DNA of 64,000 bases from Guillardia theta CCMP2712 (lineage: Eukaryota > Cryptophyceae > Pyrenomonadales > Geminigeraceae), in contig NW_005434618.1 of assembly GCF_000315625.1 (NCBI RefSeq), forward strand, positions 145,038 through 209,037. Direction: 5' to 3'. The position numbers and the translations under genes were made by a program. The notes beneath the pieces were generated by a model that worked only from the letters and a program-made list of their open reading frames with translations, did not search any database and was not told where the DNA came from. Of this stretch, positions 11,344 to 22,953 are shown one piece after another (the stretch's first letter is position 1; each line of letters starts with the position of its first letter).

Positions 11344-11344
<1 letters not shown>

Positions 11345-11374
<30 letters not shown>
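11345..11374 (+). repeat. (CTG)10 trinucleotide repeat
   Basis: Ten perfect CTG units in intergenic DNA, about 115 bp left of the 12-bp minisatellite. Confidence 0.95.
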
Positions 11375-11377
<3 letters not shown>

Positions 11378-11488
11378 GGTAAACAGCTATTGGAGCATCG
11401 TGAAACGACAAAAGCTGCAGGGGGAATGTGGGGAAGAGGAGGGAGGGGAGCATAATAAGCAGGATAAGAGAGGGAGGAGATGAAGGAG

Positions 11489-11618
11489 AGAGGAGGATGA
11501 AGAGGAGGATGAAGAGGAGGATGAAGAGGAGGATGAAGAGGAGGATGAAGAGGAGGATGAAGAGGAGGATGAAGAGGAGGATGAAGAGGAGGATGAAGAG
11601 GAGGATGAAGAGGAGGAT
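11489..11618 (+). repeat. 12-bp minisatellite (AGGAGGATGAAG)n
   Basis: Nearly perfect tandem array of about 10.8 copies of a 12-bp purine-rich unit. Every frame is open through it, which explains spurious MKRR, ProLeuHis and poly-Ser reading frames on both strands. Confidence 0.95.
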
Positions 11619-12447
11619 GTGTATCGATGGCGGCATTGCGAAAAGGAGCATGCCAAAACGAACCTTCAGGAACTGCATGCTTGCGCTTGTAAAACTTGCA
11701 CACAGTGGGGTGCACTACAAAAGCAAAGGGGGTAGGTAGGAGAATGGGGGGGGTCCCTCAGCAAATAAATGATTTCACACTATCTTTTGCCTTCTGTTGG
11801 CTGAGATGTGATGGGGTAGGGGTGGTAGGATAAGGGGTGATAGTAAGAGTCCCTTTTTCTTTTCTTTTTTTTCAGAACGTTCAAATGTTTTTTAGATCAG
11901 AAAGTTGGTTGACCACCCTTACCCCCACCCCCTTCAAGCTTCTGTACCTGACACTTGAACTATTGAGTTGTGTGCCTCCTCTTTCTCAAAGGCATTTTAT
12001 CATAGTATTGTGCTACCTTTAGGCGCATCCATACTCCATCTCTTTCAAATTAGTACCCTTACCCCACACATTCACCTGAGGCTCCCTTCACTATCCTACA
12101 TCCCTCCGCCAAAAATACTTGTAAAATTCTACGACCCCCTGGGGGGACGTGACCTCTGGTACACCGGCTTCTGCGGTCCACCTTGGTGACAAGTTGGGGT
12201 GGTGGTGTATTTAGGGTGGTGAACGAGAGGGTATGGACCGAGGTAGTACCCACTCACAGCTCATTAGTTGACTCTGATAAGGGGGGTTCAATATCAAGAT
12301 AGACGAAGGGGATGGGTAGTACCCACCATTGCTGCCTCTACACCGCCATCATCACCCTCATGCATTTTGGTTTTCCGCGCACCCTGGCGCACCATGCAGG
12401 GGGTTGAGAAGGTGGCGAGGGATTGAGAAAGGCGGAGAAGAGCACAG

Positions 12448-12482
12448 AAGGAGGGGGAGGGGGAGGGGGGGGAGGGGGAAAG
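12448..12482 (+). repeat. G-rich GGGGGA tract
   Basis: Purine-only run of GGGGGA-type units interrupting intergenic DNA. It could form a quadruplex or triplex structure. Confidence 0.7.
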
Positions 12483-12955
12483 ACTGAAAGACAGCGAGAA
12501 AGACACAGATAAATAGATTGAAAATGTAGAGCAGGTATGATGGGAAACGAAGAATGACAGATGTCAGATGCACGAGAAGGAAGCAAAATTCAAACCTGGA
12601 TACTTACTCGACATGTCCTTGCCCCCAGTGATTCGAAAGCTCGTTCTGATTTACTCCTCTCTCTCTCACTCTTGACGTCTATCTGCAACCATTGACGAGA
12701 TTCGTTGGACTTCATCGTGCCCATTTTGGAAGGAATGGGTTGCCATAGCTAGGGTCGCATCTAGCCAGAGAATGCAGTTGGTGCAGGAATGAGTTCCACC
12801 TTACGCAATAAGATGTGTAATACGCTCAGAAAGTATTATGTCAAACAATGTTAATGCGTGCTCACATACAAGAGGAGCTAGCGCTCAATTTCTTTTTATG
12901 TTGACTCTCTTGACTTGCTTTCTTCCAGGCAGCACCTCGCTTTCTTGTCTCGAGC

Positions 12956-15675
12956 ATGAAGGTGAAAAGCATTCAGTTCGAAGAAAGATGCTTATATTTC
13001 ACAGGTTGTGGTTGTGGGTGGGAATGGCGAGCTTGGGAGCTATCTCTGCCCAGCTCTCTTAGAATCAGGACACCAAGTTGTGTCAGTGAATCTAGATGAC
13101 AATGAACCGTATACGAAGGAAGATGATCGCTGGAATAAGATAGAGACTCATTTGCTGAGTCGTGATGGCAATACAAGCCAAAAATTCTGCGAGTCGATCA
13201 TCGGGTTTCAGCCTGATATTTTGATCGATGGTTCTTGTTTTGAACTCGCGCAATGCAAGGAGCTTGTGGATTCGATCAAAGGCACGAATATCAAACAATA
13301 CATTCATATTGGGACCATTCATGCATATGGAACAGATGCTTTGAGACCATGGACTGAAGATGGTGGAAGGGGGTCTGTCCACAGTGTTTTTGGTTTTGAG
13401 CAAAAGATGATGGAAGAATACATAATCAGGGAGCATCAAAAGTCCAATTTTCCTGCAACAGTCCTTCTTCTCTCAGATTTGGTGGGCAAAGGTTGGTGTC
13501 CGATCAATTGTCAAGGGTTGTACGATCCTATTGTCTTCAAAGCGATGAAGACCGGAGGATGGATCATGATTCCCTCTCAGGTTAGTGTGGTTCAGTTTTG
13601 TCGTGTTGAAGATGCTGTTGAAGCTGTCGAAGCTTGCATTTCAAAGTTTGATAGCGTCTTGGGTCAGACATTCAATATCACAACACAACCGATCTCTGTC
13701 TTGCAGTATGCAGTTGATACATCGAAGACAGCTTTTGATAGAGATCCAGACTTGCGGCAGAGAAAGTGGATGGATATGTCTTACGCACTCGACAAGTCAA
13801 CGCTGGCACTTCCAGAACTGTGGGTAGCTCCAGAGGCTTGTGACAACATCTATCGCAGAAATTTCGCATCGAATCAGAAAGCGACGGAGATATTAGGTAT
13901 CAACTTTCGTGGACCCATACAAACCATTGTGCCAGTGGCGAGATGGATTGCGGACACCGAAGAGGTTGTTTCTCGGCCGAGACGACCCAATGTAAGCAAA
14001 TTCTTGGGCACTGGAAGAGAAGAATTCGTTGCTAGCGAGAAATTTCAAGGAAAACGAGACTGTTACATCTACAAGGATGGTCGACATGGCAAAGGATATT
14101 ATATTGATTTTGGTCCATTCGTGGAGTGGCAGAGCATGACATGGAGGAGACTTCGAGAACAGCAAGTGAAAATGGGAATGGATTCCGAACATATCACATG
14201 GTGGGAGGTTTTCAAATATTTCGTTCTTCCTATCATGTTCTGGATCACTCTTTTCCTCGTCTCGACTTTATTCTTCGAAGGTTTCCAGGTTGATGTTTTA
14301 CCGATAATTTTCGAGCTGAATTGCTAGCAGGGAATGCTTGTCTACATGTCCTGGGCAAGTAATATGTTCTCGTCGGTGCCTAGAGAGCCTCCTCGACCAT
14401 TCACTTCCAATATAATCTTAAATACTTCGGACTACGCTGAGCTGGCAGTCTGGCACAATCTGCTTCCCATGCGTGGCTACTTAGCAAATTACACCAAGGA
14501 AGAATCTCAAATGGCTGCCAAACATTGCCGAACTCTGCTTTATTTCCATGGAAATGCAGAGAACAGGAATAAGCAGGTGTGCTTCAATGCAAATTGTTTC
14601 TCTCAAATCTGAAATGCTCCAGGCATGGAAGCTTGCCTGGTACGCGAAGAAGACTGGAGCGAATGTCGTGACCTTCGACTATCGGGGATTTGGTGACAGT
14701 CTTTGCCCAAAAGTTCCATTTGCAGTTTGTCCCACCGAGGTTGGAAATGGCCTGTGCTGAGATTTTGAAACGTGCTAAGCTTTGGTGCAGTCTGGAATTT
14801 ATGAAGATGCGTACAGTGTCTTCGAATTCCTCACGTCTTCCCCTGAAAGCCAAAAACGAGGACTGGGAATCGATCCGCGGTAAGCACAGCCTCTTTGCCT
14901 TTAGGAATGAATGGGAAATGTGCCCAGCTGTATTGTTTTTCATGGACATAGTTTTGGCTCTGCGGTAGCCACGCGCTTAGCCGCATTTCTGACTTCCAAG
15001 GGCAAGGCGCCAGGTGGAAGGTAGCGGATGAATGGTATCGAGTACTGAAATTCCTTTACTGGATCAGGTGGCCTGATCTTGGAATCGCCATTCACAGAAG
15101 TTCTTGATGTAAGCATGGAATCTTCCATGTCGCCTTTTTCCTACCTCCCATCAACTTTCAACGAGCTCTTCAAACCCCTCTTGAAGAGCAAGCTTAAGCA
15201 CAAGTTCCAGCAGGTAGTCTGAATTGCTCTTGACTTCTCCATTCGTATAATGATGAATTTGGACAGGTGAAATTCATCAAGAATGTCTCTTCACCTGTGC
15301 TCTTTCTCCATGGAGAAAAGGACAAAATTGTTCCTGTCACCATGTCTTCCAAGCTATACAAGGTCTCATAATCTATTTAACTCTGTTTCTTGTGTTCATG
15401 GTTGATTTTTCTTCATCTTTCATGCATCCGATCTTCAACTGACTTGTGAGGGTGTTCAGGTCCGAGAGAGTGAACAGACTTTATGTACCGAGTCGGAACT
15501 CCCTTGCTCGGACTTGCTGATGCTCCCAACGGCTGATCACGACTCAGTCATGAAGGGTCTGGACGCACAGGTAGGGGTAAACTTTATTATTTTATTGGCC
15601 AACTGAATCGCACACCAGGGAAAGGTTTTGGATTTTGTATCGAAGGTGTGGAAGAACAAGAGGAGAAGGAAGTAA
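12956..15675 (+). CDS. NAD-dependent epimerase fused to an ABHD12-like alpha/beta hydrolase
   Basis: The start ATG at 12956 gives MK. A 43-nt intron then joins to VVVVGGNGELGSYL, a perfect NAD-binding Rossmann start (GGNGELG). The long exon 13005 to about 14295 continues as an extended short-chain dehydrogenase/epimerase: HIGTIHAYGT, then FGFEQKMMEEY in place of the usual YxxxK. It ends in a membrane helix (FVLPIMFWITLFLVSTLFF). A phase-0 intron (about 14289-14332) connects to a hydrolase resembling ABHD12/13 serine hydrolases. Its landmarks are LNTSDYAELAVWHNLLP, the oxyanion turn FHGNAENR, DYRGFGDS, the nucleophile elbow GHSFGSA (near 14945), the acid in FLHGEKDKIVP (near 15310) and His in TADHDSVM (near 15540). 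The stop is at 15673-15675. The membrane helix sits where ABHD12 has its own anchor, so the hydrolase is probably complete. Two separate genes remain possible, because the first frame has a stop inside the putative intron. Substrates are unknown; a lipid is likely for the hydrolase. Confidence 0.65.
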
Positions 15676-16177
15676 CTACTAAGGTCAAGTTGGCAACACG
15701 GGACTGGGCCTCCGGACTCATCGTCGGCGCCGGTGGCAACAAGTTTACTATCATGTATAAAGAACCGAAAACCGTCACGTCGCGGTGGCGGCACTGCCGC
15801 GGATCACGCTGAGCCTCTCAGGCCACTCCGAGTCCCCGGCCCGGCCCAGTGCCAGTGGCGGAACTTGACCGGGGACGACTCCGACGAGCCCCGCCCGGCC
15901 GGGAGTCACGGCGGGCGTGACTGGCCACCTTCCGGCCGGCCGGCGCCGGGCCGCGGGAATTCATTATAAGGGTGTTGACTAAGCAAGAACTGAACGTTTA
16001 TAGTCAATATATTTCCCAACGGAAACGGATAGTCTGCGCACAATTTCATGTAGTCTGACAATTTTGGAAATTGATTTGTAACGTTGAAAATTTGGAATAT
16101 CATATGAAATATGCTCACCATCACAATTACAAAAGCAACACTGAAGTACCCTCACAGGAACATACTGGACCTCCGAA
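15676..16177. other. Intergenic interval with a GC-rich island
   Basis: Contains a sharply bounded GC-rich patch at about 15775-15960 (GGCCGG, CGCGGG words), flanked by AT-richer DNA. No exon was recognised. The last 100 bp are the leader of the MORN gene. Confidence 0.6.
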
Positions 16178-17117
16178 ATGCCGCCCAAGAAGAATGAACC
16201 CCCTCCGCCCGCGGTGAGACGCCACCATGCGCTACTCCATCCTCCTCTGTGCCCTCCTCATTCCATCTCTTTTCCTTCGTCCCTCTTTTCCTCTCTGCTT
16301 CTCCTCCTCCTGTTGTCACTCCCGATATTCAACTCAAAGATCCCTCGATGACTGTCTTCATGCGCTTTCTCCCGAATCAAATCTGATAGCGATCATGCTC
16401 TACAGGCAGCGGAACCTGAAGAAACCGAGGAGAAGTTTGGAGTGTGGGAGGGAGAGAAGGACAAAAACCAGCTTCCCCACGGAAAGGGAAAAGCAACGTA
16501 TCCCAACGGAGACACGTTCGAGGGAACTATCGAACACAATCAACGGGAGAAGGAGGGTGTCTACACGTGGAAGCACGTGGAAGGAGCCAAGTGCGTCGCA
16601 GTGTACAAGGGCAGCTACGAGTCCAATCTCAAGCATGGCAATGGCACTATGACGTACCCTGACGGCGGAGTCTACGAGGGCTCCTGGGATCATGGCCTCA
16701 GGCAAGGGCAGGGAACCTTCAAGTATCCCAACGGCGACTCGTATGTTGGTAGCTGGTCGCAGGGGAAGAAGTCAGGGCAGGGAATCTACTTCTCGTTCGC
16801 GGGATCATGCTGGTACTCAGGGGTGTGGAAGGATGGGAACTTTCAGGAAGGAGAATGGCTGGTATTATTTCGCTTTATTTCTTGTTTTCCACATCATAAA
16901 CTCTCCTGTGTACAGTTCAAGGACAGGAGCAAGTACATCGGAGCCTTCCGGGATGGCAAGCCAGCTCCTGGAGAGGGCGTCTTTGTCTTTCCTAACGGAA
17001 ACAGGCTCAAGGGACAGTGGGTATGTTCCTGTGCACCATAACGACGACATTGAGTTTTGGTGGCAGATCGAAGAGCATGTGGAGGGTTCTGAGGATCCGC
17101 CTAAGCTCTACTGGTGA
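16178..17117 (+). CDS. MORN-repeat protein, flagellar radial-spoke-like
   Basis: Short first exon from the ATG at 16178 (MPPKKNEPPPPA), then an intron with the acceptor near 16405. A long exon follows with at least six MORN motifs: HGKGKATYPNGDTFEG, HGNGTMTYPDGGVYEG, QGQGTFKYPNGDSYVG, SGQGIYFSFAGSCWYSG, then KYIGAFRDGKP and GEGVFVFPNGNRLKG after a short intron near 16862-16917. The last exon reads IEEHVEGSEDPPKLYW and stops at 17115-17117. Long MORN arrays of this type with a Lys/Pro N-terminus are common in radial spoke head and other axonemal proteins. The assignment to flagella is inference from that pattern. MORN proteins also act in membrane and cytoskeleton scaffolds. Confidence 0.7.
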
Positions 17118-17319
17118 GTCCTTGCGAACTTTTGGTAACTTCACAAAGTTTCTTGCCCCTGACAAGCCTTTAGGGTTGGAGGAGAACTGGAAGTTCAGTC
17201 CACATGATGCGCCTCTCGATTGCTTCTTCTTATGGACCGTGAGGAGGAAGCGATCAGATCAGATCTTGAAGAAGAGGTTGTAAATTAAAGGATAAGCTGA
17301 TCTCTCCCTCGCTCTGTCC

Positions 17320-18199
17320 TCACAGCGTCATTCCACCCCCGATGGTTCGCAGCTCCAGATAGAAGACAAGGGGCGAGTTGGGAGGGATCGGCCCTGATCC
17401 TCTCTCGCCGTATGCGAGCTTGGGAGGGATCAAAACGACTCTCTTCCCCCCTGTCTTCATCCCCAGAAGCGCTTCCTCGAAGCCGGGGATCAGTGAGCCT
17501 CTGCCAAGCCTGAACGCGACTGGAGGTCCGTCGGGCGTGATGAGTGAGAAAGGGAAGAGGGCAGGGCGGTAAGACGAGTCGAAGAGCGAACCATCCAGAA
17601 GGTACCTGCGGCCAACGATCAACGAGCAGCCCGGGAGAGAAGAACATCATGATGCACCACAAGGAGCTTAACAAGTAACAGAAATGCATGGCTTCAATGC
17701 GACAGTCTCACCCGGCATAGTGAGCCCTGACTGTGTCTTCTGGGGAGGGGGACGATCCTTCGCCTACCACCACATCCTTGTACTTGATCCCTGAAGCAGA
17801 GACCTGCAGGATGCGATCAAAAGAGCCAAATCCAAAAATCCTGAATACCTTAAAATCAGCAAATTCTTCCTCTTTGAACTTGCCGTCATGTTGTGGCCAC
17901 GACGAGCTGAAAGCATCTTGAGCTAAGGCAGGAGAGATCGGTGCTGCAAGGGCTCCTGTGGTCACGGCCAGGGAAAGCTGGAGCAGCTCCCTTCTCGACG
18001 TTCCCTCAGTCATGCCCGACGAGCACCTAAGACCGAGCAACGCTCGCTGTTGAGTAGTCTGGAGTGCAGAGGAAGCAGGATGAGTCGAACTAGTTCGGCT
18101 CTGACCTAGAGCAGGCGAGGTGAAGCGAGGGGAGCAGGTGAAGGCCTCACATGCCACCATTGTGGCGGCCAGCGCACACACAGTCCTAGCAAGCAGCAT
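17320..18199 (-). CDS. Thylakoid-lumen FKBP-type peptidyl-prolyl isomerase
   Basis: Two exons joined so that HYAG continues as YLLDGSLFDSSY. Targeting is three-layered. A signal peptide ends before Phe (ATMVACEAF), marking plastid entry. A Ser-rich transit region follows. Then comes a twin-arginine lumen signal, SRRELLQLSLAVTTG, ending in APISPALAQD. The catalytic domain has standard FKBP motifs: VRAHYAG, LDGSLFDSSY, LGRGSLIPGFEEALLGMKTG, GKRVVLIPPKLAYGERG and IPPNSPLVFYLEL. It should assist protein folding in the thylakoid lumen, probably for photosynthetic complexes. It converges tail-to-tail with the MORN gene. The family and the location are both well supported. Confidence 0.9.
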
Positions 18200-18638
18200 G
18201 GCTCGAAAATCCAAAAATCCACTGGGCAAGCCCTTTTACTCAAAGTTAAGTGAAAAATCAGTACGTGGACAATCAAGAGGAAGCTAGGCCGGGCTACCTT
18301 CGGCCCGGACTCTCACTGCGAGTCACAAAGGTCACGGTTGATCAAAGAAGCCTGAGACACCCGGAGGTTGCTCAACGGCGTAACCGTTAGTTAAAGTTGA
18401 CTTGAAGCCCAAGCCAGTGGTGAAGAGATCGGAACGGACGGATAAAGAAACAATTGTGATGTATGTACAATAGATACACAAAACTTTCCGCCGAATCGGA
18501 TGAGGCAAAGCGCAACTTTCATCACACACTCGGTGCGCCGCTCTCAGGCCGCAGGCCGCCCGCTCGGCGGCGCCCGATCTCCCGGGGAGACTCTGAGACT
18601 CAGGCTTTGACTCTCTGAAGCCTCCGAAGATCCGAAAT
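18200..18638. other. Intergenic interval with a small GC-rich patch
   Basis: No gene recognised. A GC-rich patch lies at about 18530-18600. The interval separates the 5' end of the FKBP gene from the 3' end of the reductase gene, which is on the same strand. Confidence 0.5.
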
Positions 18639-21600
18639 TTACAAGTTGAAGGTCTCGACGTGACAATCAAATCCATGAAGCCTGCAAGTAACTCGGTGAG
18701 GTGGCCCGCAGCGAGAGGGAGATGACTCGATTCAGACCTTGAACGGGAGGAAGCCGACGAGACGAGCGAGACAGGCCCGCAGACCAGCGTCTGCAGAAGA
18801 ACATCGACTAGTGAGCACAAGTGACAGCAAAGGAGAGACAGTCAGGGAGAGACTGTAACAGTGCTTCCAGGGTAGGAGGAGTAGAAGGACAAGCTCGATG
18901 AGGGGCCGCGAGCTTACCGCCACGTCAGTTCCTCTCGTGTCCCGCGCGATGGTGTTGAAGATGCGATCCATGTCAGGCCTGCATGTTGCTGGTGAGAGAG
19001 CGACGTTAGGACAGCAGCTCCTCCTACCTCTCCTTCTTAAAGGGCATCGATGACGAGGCCATACTCCTCCCCTGTCAGCCGTATCAGGCGACTCGCTGCA
19101 CGTGCAGGTCCTTCACCTGTCTGTTGTCCCTGGTGACAAACAGCTGGACCTTCATAGAAAAGCCGCTGGAGCCGCTGGAGAATCGCGTGAGACACGTTGG
19201 AGGGCAATAAGGCTTGTGACCTCGTGACCATAGAGGCGGAGAAGCATCGCAGGAGAAGTGCCTGCAGTCCACCCCTCAGCCTTCCTCTCTGTCACTTCCT
19301 CTCCTCCCGTCACCTCAAACCACATGAGCTGGTCATAGCTCTGTACAGTCCAAACAAGCCAGATTCTCCTACAAAGTAGCGTCAGGAGGAGAAAGAGGCG
19401 AAGGAGCAAGATAAAAACGAGGAGGAAGAGGAGGAAGAGCAAGCGAACGAAAAGGAGGAGGAGGAGGAACTCGGTATACCGCAGGTGAGGCAGGAGATTG
19501 GTACGCCTCTCTGAGTCAAGGGCCATTTCCTGAGAAGAGTTGAGGGGTGAAAGAGGAAGGGAAGGGATGGAACACCAGTAGAGGTGCCATAGGAGTGAAG
19601 CCAACGCCACCGGCGATGAGGACGAGCTACGAGAAAGCATGAGAGGACAGGACGAGCGAGACAGCGAGCATGCAGCTTTCACGTACATCCGGGTACTCTT
19701 CCAGCTTCACACTCATGTGACCTGAGAGTAAGGGTGGCTCAGAACTAGACTCAGGGCAGGAGGATGAGGGTACCGTAAGGTCCTTCCAGGCGCACGCGCA
19801 AGTCGGAACCCTGACCGTAATGCTTCAGACTCAGCGGAGATGTAGAGGAGGCTGACCTTCTCTTGCGCCGCAAGACGAAGACGATCCGTCCAGGTATTCT
19901 CCCCCATGTTCTGCAAAGATAAAGAATGAGGCAAGTGTGTCAGAGACAGCCCATAGCGTCTTTACCTTGATGTGCAGCGTGATGCCCATCGGAAGCTGTG
20001 GCCGGCCATTATGACAAGTCGCCTCTCACGTTGTATCATAATCTTACCTCTCCGCTGTGCGATATCGACGACTGCAGAGAACAAGCATGTCAAAACAAGT
20101 TGCAAGTCAAAGAGGTACACGAAGATTTGTATTACATCGGTGCTGGCTTGCATCTCGATGTCTTTGTCTGTGTCGTATACGAAGCTACAAGCCCTCTGTC
20201 AGAATGCTTGCTGCCCTCCATGACTCGGCATACCCCGACACTGAGAACGGATGCCAGATGGTTGGGTCACCTTAAGCAGGCAGTAAGATGTGGCCGTCGA
20301 GATATGAGAACAAGAGACGCACATGTGACATCGGGGCAAGAGATGTACACGAACGAGCCGAGAGACCTTGTTCCTCTGCAGAATTATCAGCCAACTCAGC
20401 TCAAAGCAAGAGGAAGAAGACAGAGTTGTGAAGCAGTGCAAGTTTGTATAAGTGTGTGTATGTACGGTTTGCTTTACCTCTTCCATAATGTGCGAGCAAA
20501 GTAGGGGCAGATGATCTCGATCTTGGTCAAATCATTGCTGTAGACCTGAGAAAAGTCAAGACCAGGAAGGCCTAGTGATGCCGGAATGAATTACCGTCGT
20601 TGACTTCACAGTTGCAATTCGAAGCCACAGCAGAATCCTGCAAATTTTGTGAGCGCACTAGCTGATTGCGACAAGTGGACAATGACCTGACAATCCAATC
20701 CAACGCAAACAGAACAAGCGGAGGCAGAATTTGAGCGAATGTGTCTGTAGCATGCAATACTGAGAACAAGAGCGCCTGACAAAGGTGTTACTCGAACAAT
20801 CACTTGTTGCATGTCATTCTCTTGCACCGGGAAGGCGAGCATATGCATGTAGTAGAAGAGCTCGAAATATTTCCTTCTGATTGGCTCAACCGCGAAGATG
20901 GCCATCAGCAACATGGCAATCTAGTGGAAAATCAATCAACGATCTTCCCTCTCCCAATGGTCAAGAAAGTCTCACCCCAGCAAGTGCTCCCCACAAATTT
21001 CCAAATCCTACAATCAAAATTTAACCCGGAGTTGCAAACTCGAAGAATTGTCAAATCTTCACCCCAGAATGTTATCCTCGTACTAAACTGATCCAAAATC
21101 CCATACTGCACAGAATGTGATCAGCAAAGCAAGAGACACTCAACGAAATAGCAGCAGAACCTGTGCAATCATGAAGATGGCGTGCGCGAAGAGAAAGAAG
21201 AAAGTAACCCGTCCAACCACACGATGATACTTGATACATCTCTCAAAGCTTATCCCTGGAAAATATATCATACAGTGCTCTCCTTGTCAAGTTGTTACCT
21301 ATGAGCGCCGGCCAGATTGAGTTTCTTGTCGGAAGAAGCAAGCTCAAAGCCAAGTTGGATTGAAGCAAGCGACCGAAAGCCCTGGACATCCGTTTCAGAA
21401 CACGTGCAGTGGAACTTGGTCTCACCTTGCTGCTGCTGCATCGTACGGGTTCGGGTACACGGAATTCAAGGAGGTGACCTTGCTGGCTTCTGCATTCATC
21501 TTGGAGATCCAGAGACCGAGGGATGCAAACTGCATGCATGCTCAACATCGTCACAGGACTTGAGAAATGAAGAACCTGAGCGACGTAGAAGATGAGATAT

Positions 21601-22953
21601 GACAAAAACTCTCCGACTGTAAGAGCTGGTGTAGACAATCAGGACTCGTAGACGACAAAGAAAAAGGTCCTTACTCGAGATGGTTGGGAAAAAGTCGGCT
21701 GTCAAAATGCGCGTCCAAAAACCGCAAGAAACTGCAAAGAAGGCTAAGCATGGAAGGCTCAGAATGTGTATCCTTACATTTGCTCTCGTTGTAATACCAG
21801 TCCGACATTTTGAATTCCTGCAAGAATATAAGCAAAAGGCAAACATCAAGGATAAGATGTGCACAGATTGGAACAAGTGGCGATTCATATATCCTCCGAA
21901 CGCCCCTGGTTCATTTGTCCACTTCGACAACATTGCTCCGAAAATCTGTACGCCATCATACAAAACTAACATTAGAGCTCAAAGAACTCACGATGGCCAA
22001 CAAGGGGAGGTAGAAAGCTAGGATGCAAACGAGGTAACTGGTGTTGTTGTTCCTGTAATGCTTCAAAAAAACGGATTTTGGGATTCTCATCATGACAACC
22101 TGGACTGAAACATGCCGTACTGCGGTGGTTCCAGAATACTGCTGGGAGGGACTTTCCCAGACATGCTCGTTCTAATGTCGTACCAGCTGAGTGAGAGTCA
22201 AGAGAACTTCTGTAAAACACGCCAGCCATTTGCACTAACACGCGAAAGGTTTCCACCAGGAAGACCTGAATTCCAAGATCCTTGGACGTCGCAGGCCACT
22301 TGATACCTGGTGCCAGGTAAGCTCCACAGTAAATTATACATCACGACTGCTTACGCAGCTGGAGAGGATTCTCTTTGTTCCAGTACCCTGGAACACATCA
22401 AATACACCCCGGCAGCAACAACTCCTACCATCTCTAGTAAAATGGGATACTGCTGAGAACTTGCTCGGACAGGAATCGAAGAGAACAGTATAGGCCTAAT
22501 TATACATCCTTGTCGTAAGAGACTCTTCTCATATCACCACCATGTTTGTCCTACCGGCAAAGGAAACTGAAAAGTTCCCAGAGGAGCTCCGGTTTCCATG
22601 TCGAACGTTTTGACGAGGAAGCCCAGGAAACCGTTGGCGTCCGTGCTCTGAGACAGAGTCACTCTACATCTTATTCGCATCGCAATGAGCACCGTGATAG
22701 TTAAGTTCGCAAATTTGTAGCCATCGACAATTGCAGTCTCTTCCTGGGGTAAAATCTAAAGTACGTCAGTTCAAGGGATTAACCCCAACCAAGTCCCATC
22801 TACCTGAAAATTCCCTTGTGGACTATTCGCTTGGTTTGGCAAGTGCGAGTCGGAAAAGATTCCATAACAACTTCCAGAGATCTCTCGGTATGCTTCCCCA
22901 GCTTGCAGAAAGCACAAAGCCAGGAGGGCAAGAACGCTTCTTGCTCCCAACAT
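18639..22953 (-). CDS. Reeler-like domain plus ferric reductase/NADPH oxidase protein
   Basis: Gene of about 20 short exons. It starts at the ATG at 22953 with a signal peptide (MLGARSVLALLALCFLQAGEA). Exons at about 22740-22560 encode a Reeler-like segment (VTLSQSTDANGFLGFLVKTF, then GAPLGTFQFPLP). Next come haem-binding membrane exons of the ferric reductase type: HYRNNNTSYLVCILAFYLPL (about 22060), NRHLFQSVHILSLMFAFAY (about 21850), KYHRVVGRVTFFLFAHAIF (about 21220) and IRRKYFELFYYMHMLAFPV (about 20860). The FAD part has HPFSVSG (about 20250) and MGITLHIK (about 19985). The NADPH part has RLEGPYGTL (about 19780), VLIAGGVGFTPMAPLL (about 19610), VWTVQSYDQLMWFEV (about 19340), TLVCGPVSLV (about 18770) and the end FDCHVETFNL. 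It should move electrons from NADPH through FAD and two haems across a membrane to ferric iron or oxygen. Some exon borders, notably in the Reeler part, are approximate. Confidence 0.8.

Larger units (their letters stand above)
10774..12955. other. Long intergenic region of simple-sequence DNA
   Basis: About 2.2 kb without a credible gene. It is rich in purine-strand-biased and simple repeats, listed separately. Open frames here (poly-Pro-Leu-His, poly-Ser, MKRR repeats) are products of the repeats. The stretch 12600-12955 probably holds the promoter of the epimerase fusion gene. Confidence 0.7.

Noticed and set aside
11232-11739. Long open frames on both strands giving ProLeuHis, poly-Ser, LeuPhe and MKRR repeats
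   Set aside because: They are the necessary result of a 12-bp tandem repeat whose length is a multiple of three; no start context, splice sites or domains.
12838-13004. Upstream ATG at 12838 with a signal-peptide-like sequence as the start of the epimerase fusion
   Set aside because: Its frame cannot join to the Rossmann exon at the available donor (12962), whereas the ATG at 12956 joins in phase.
13008-14327. Epimerase frame taken as a complete gene ending at 14327
   Set aside because: The end FQVDVLPIIFELNC reads into a plausible phase-0 intron, and the membrane helix plus downstream hydrolase fit as a continuation; kept as the alternative model only.
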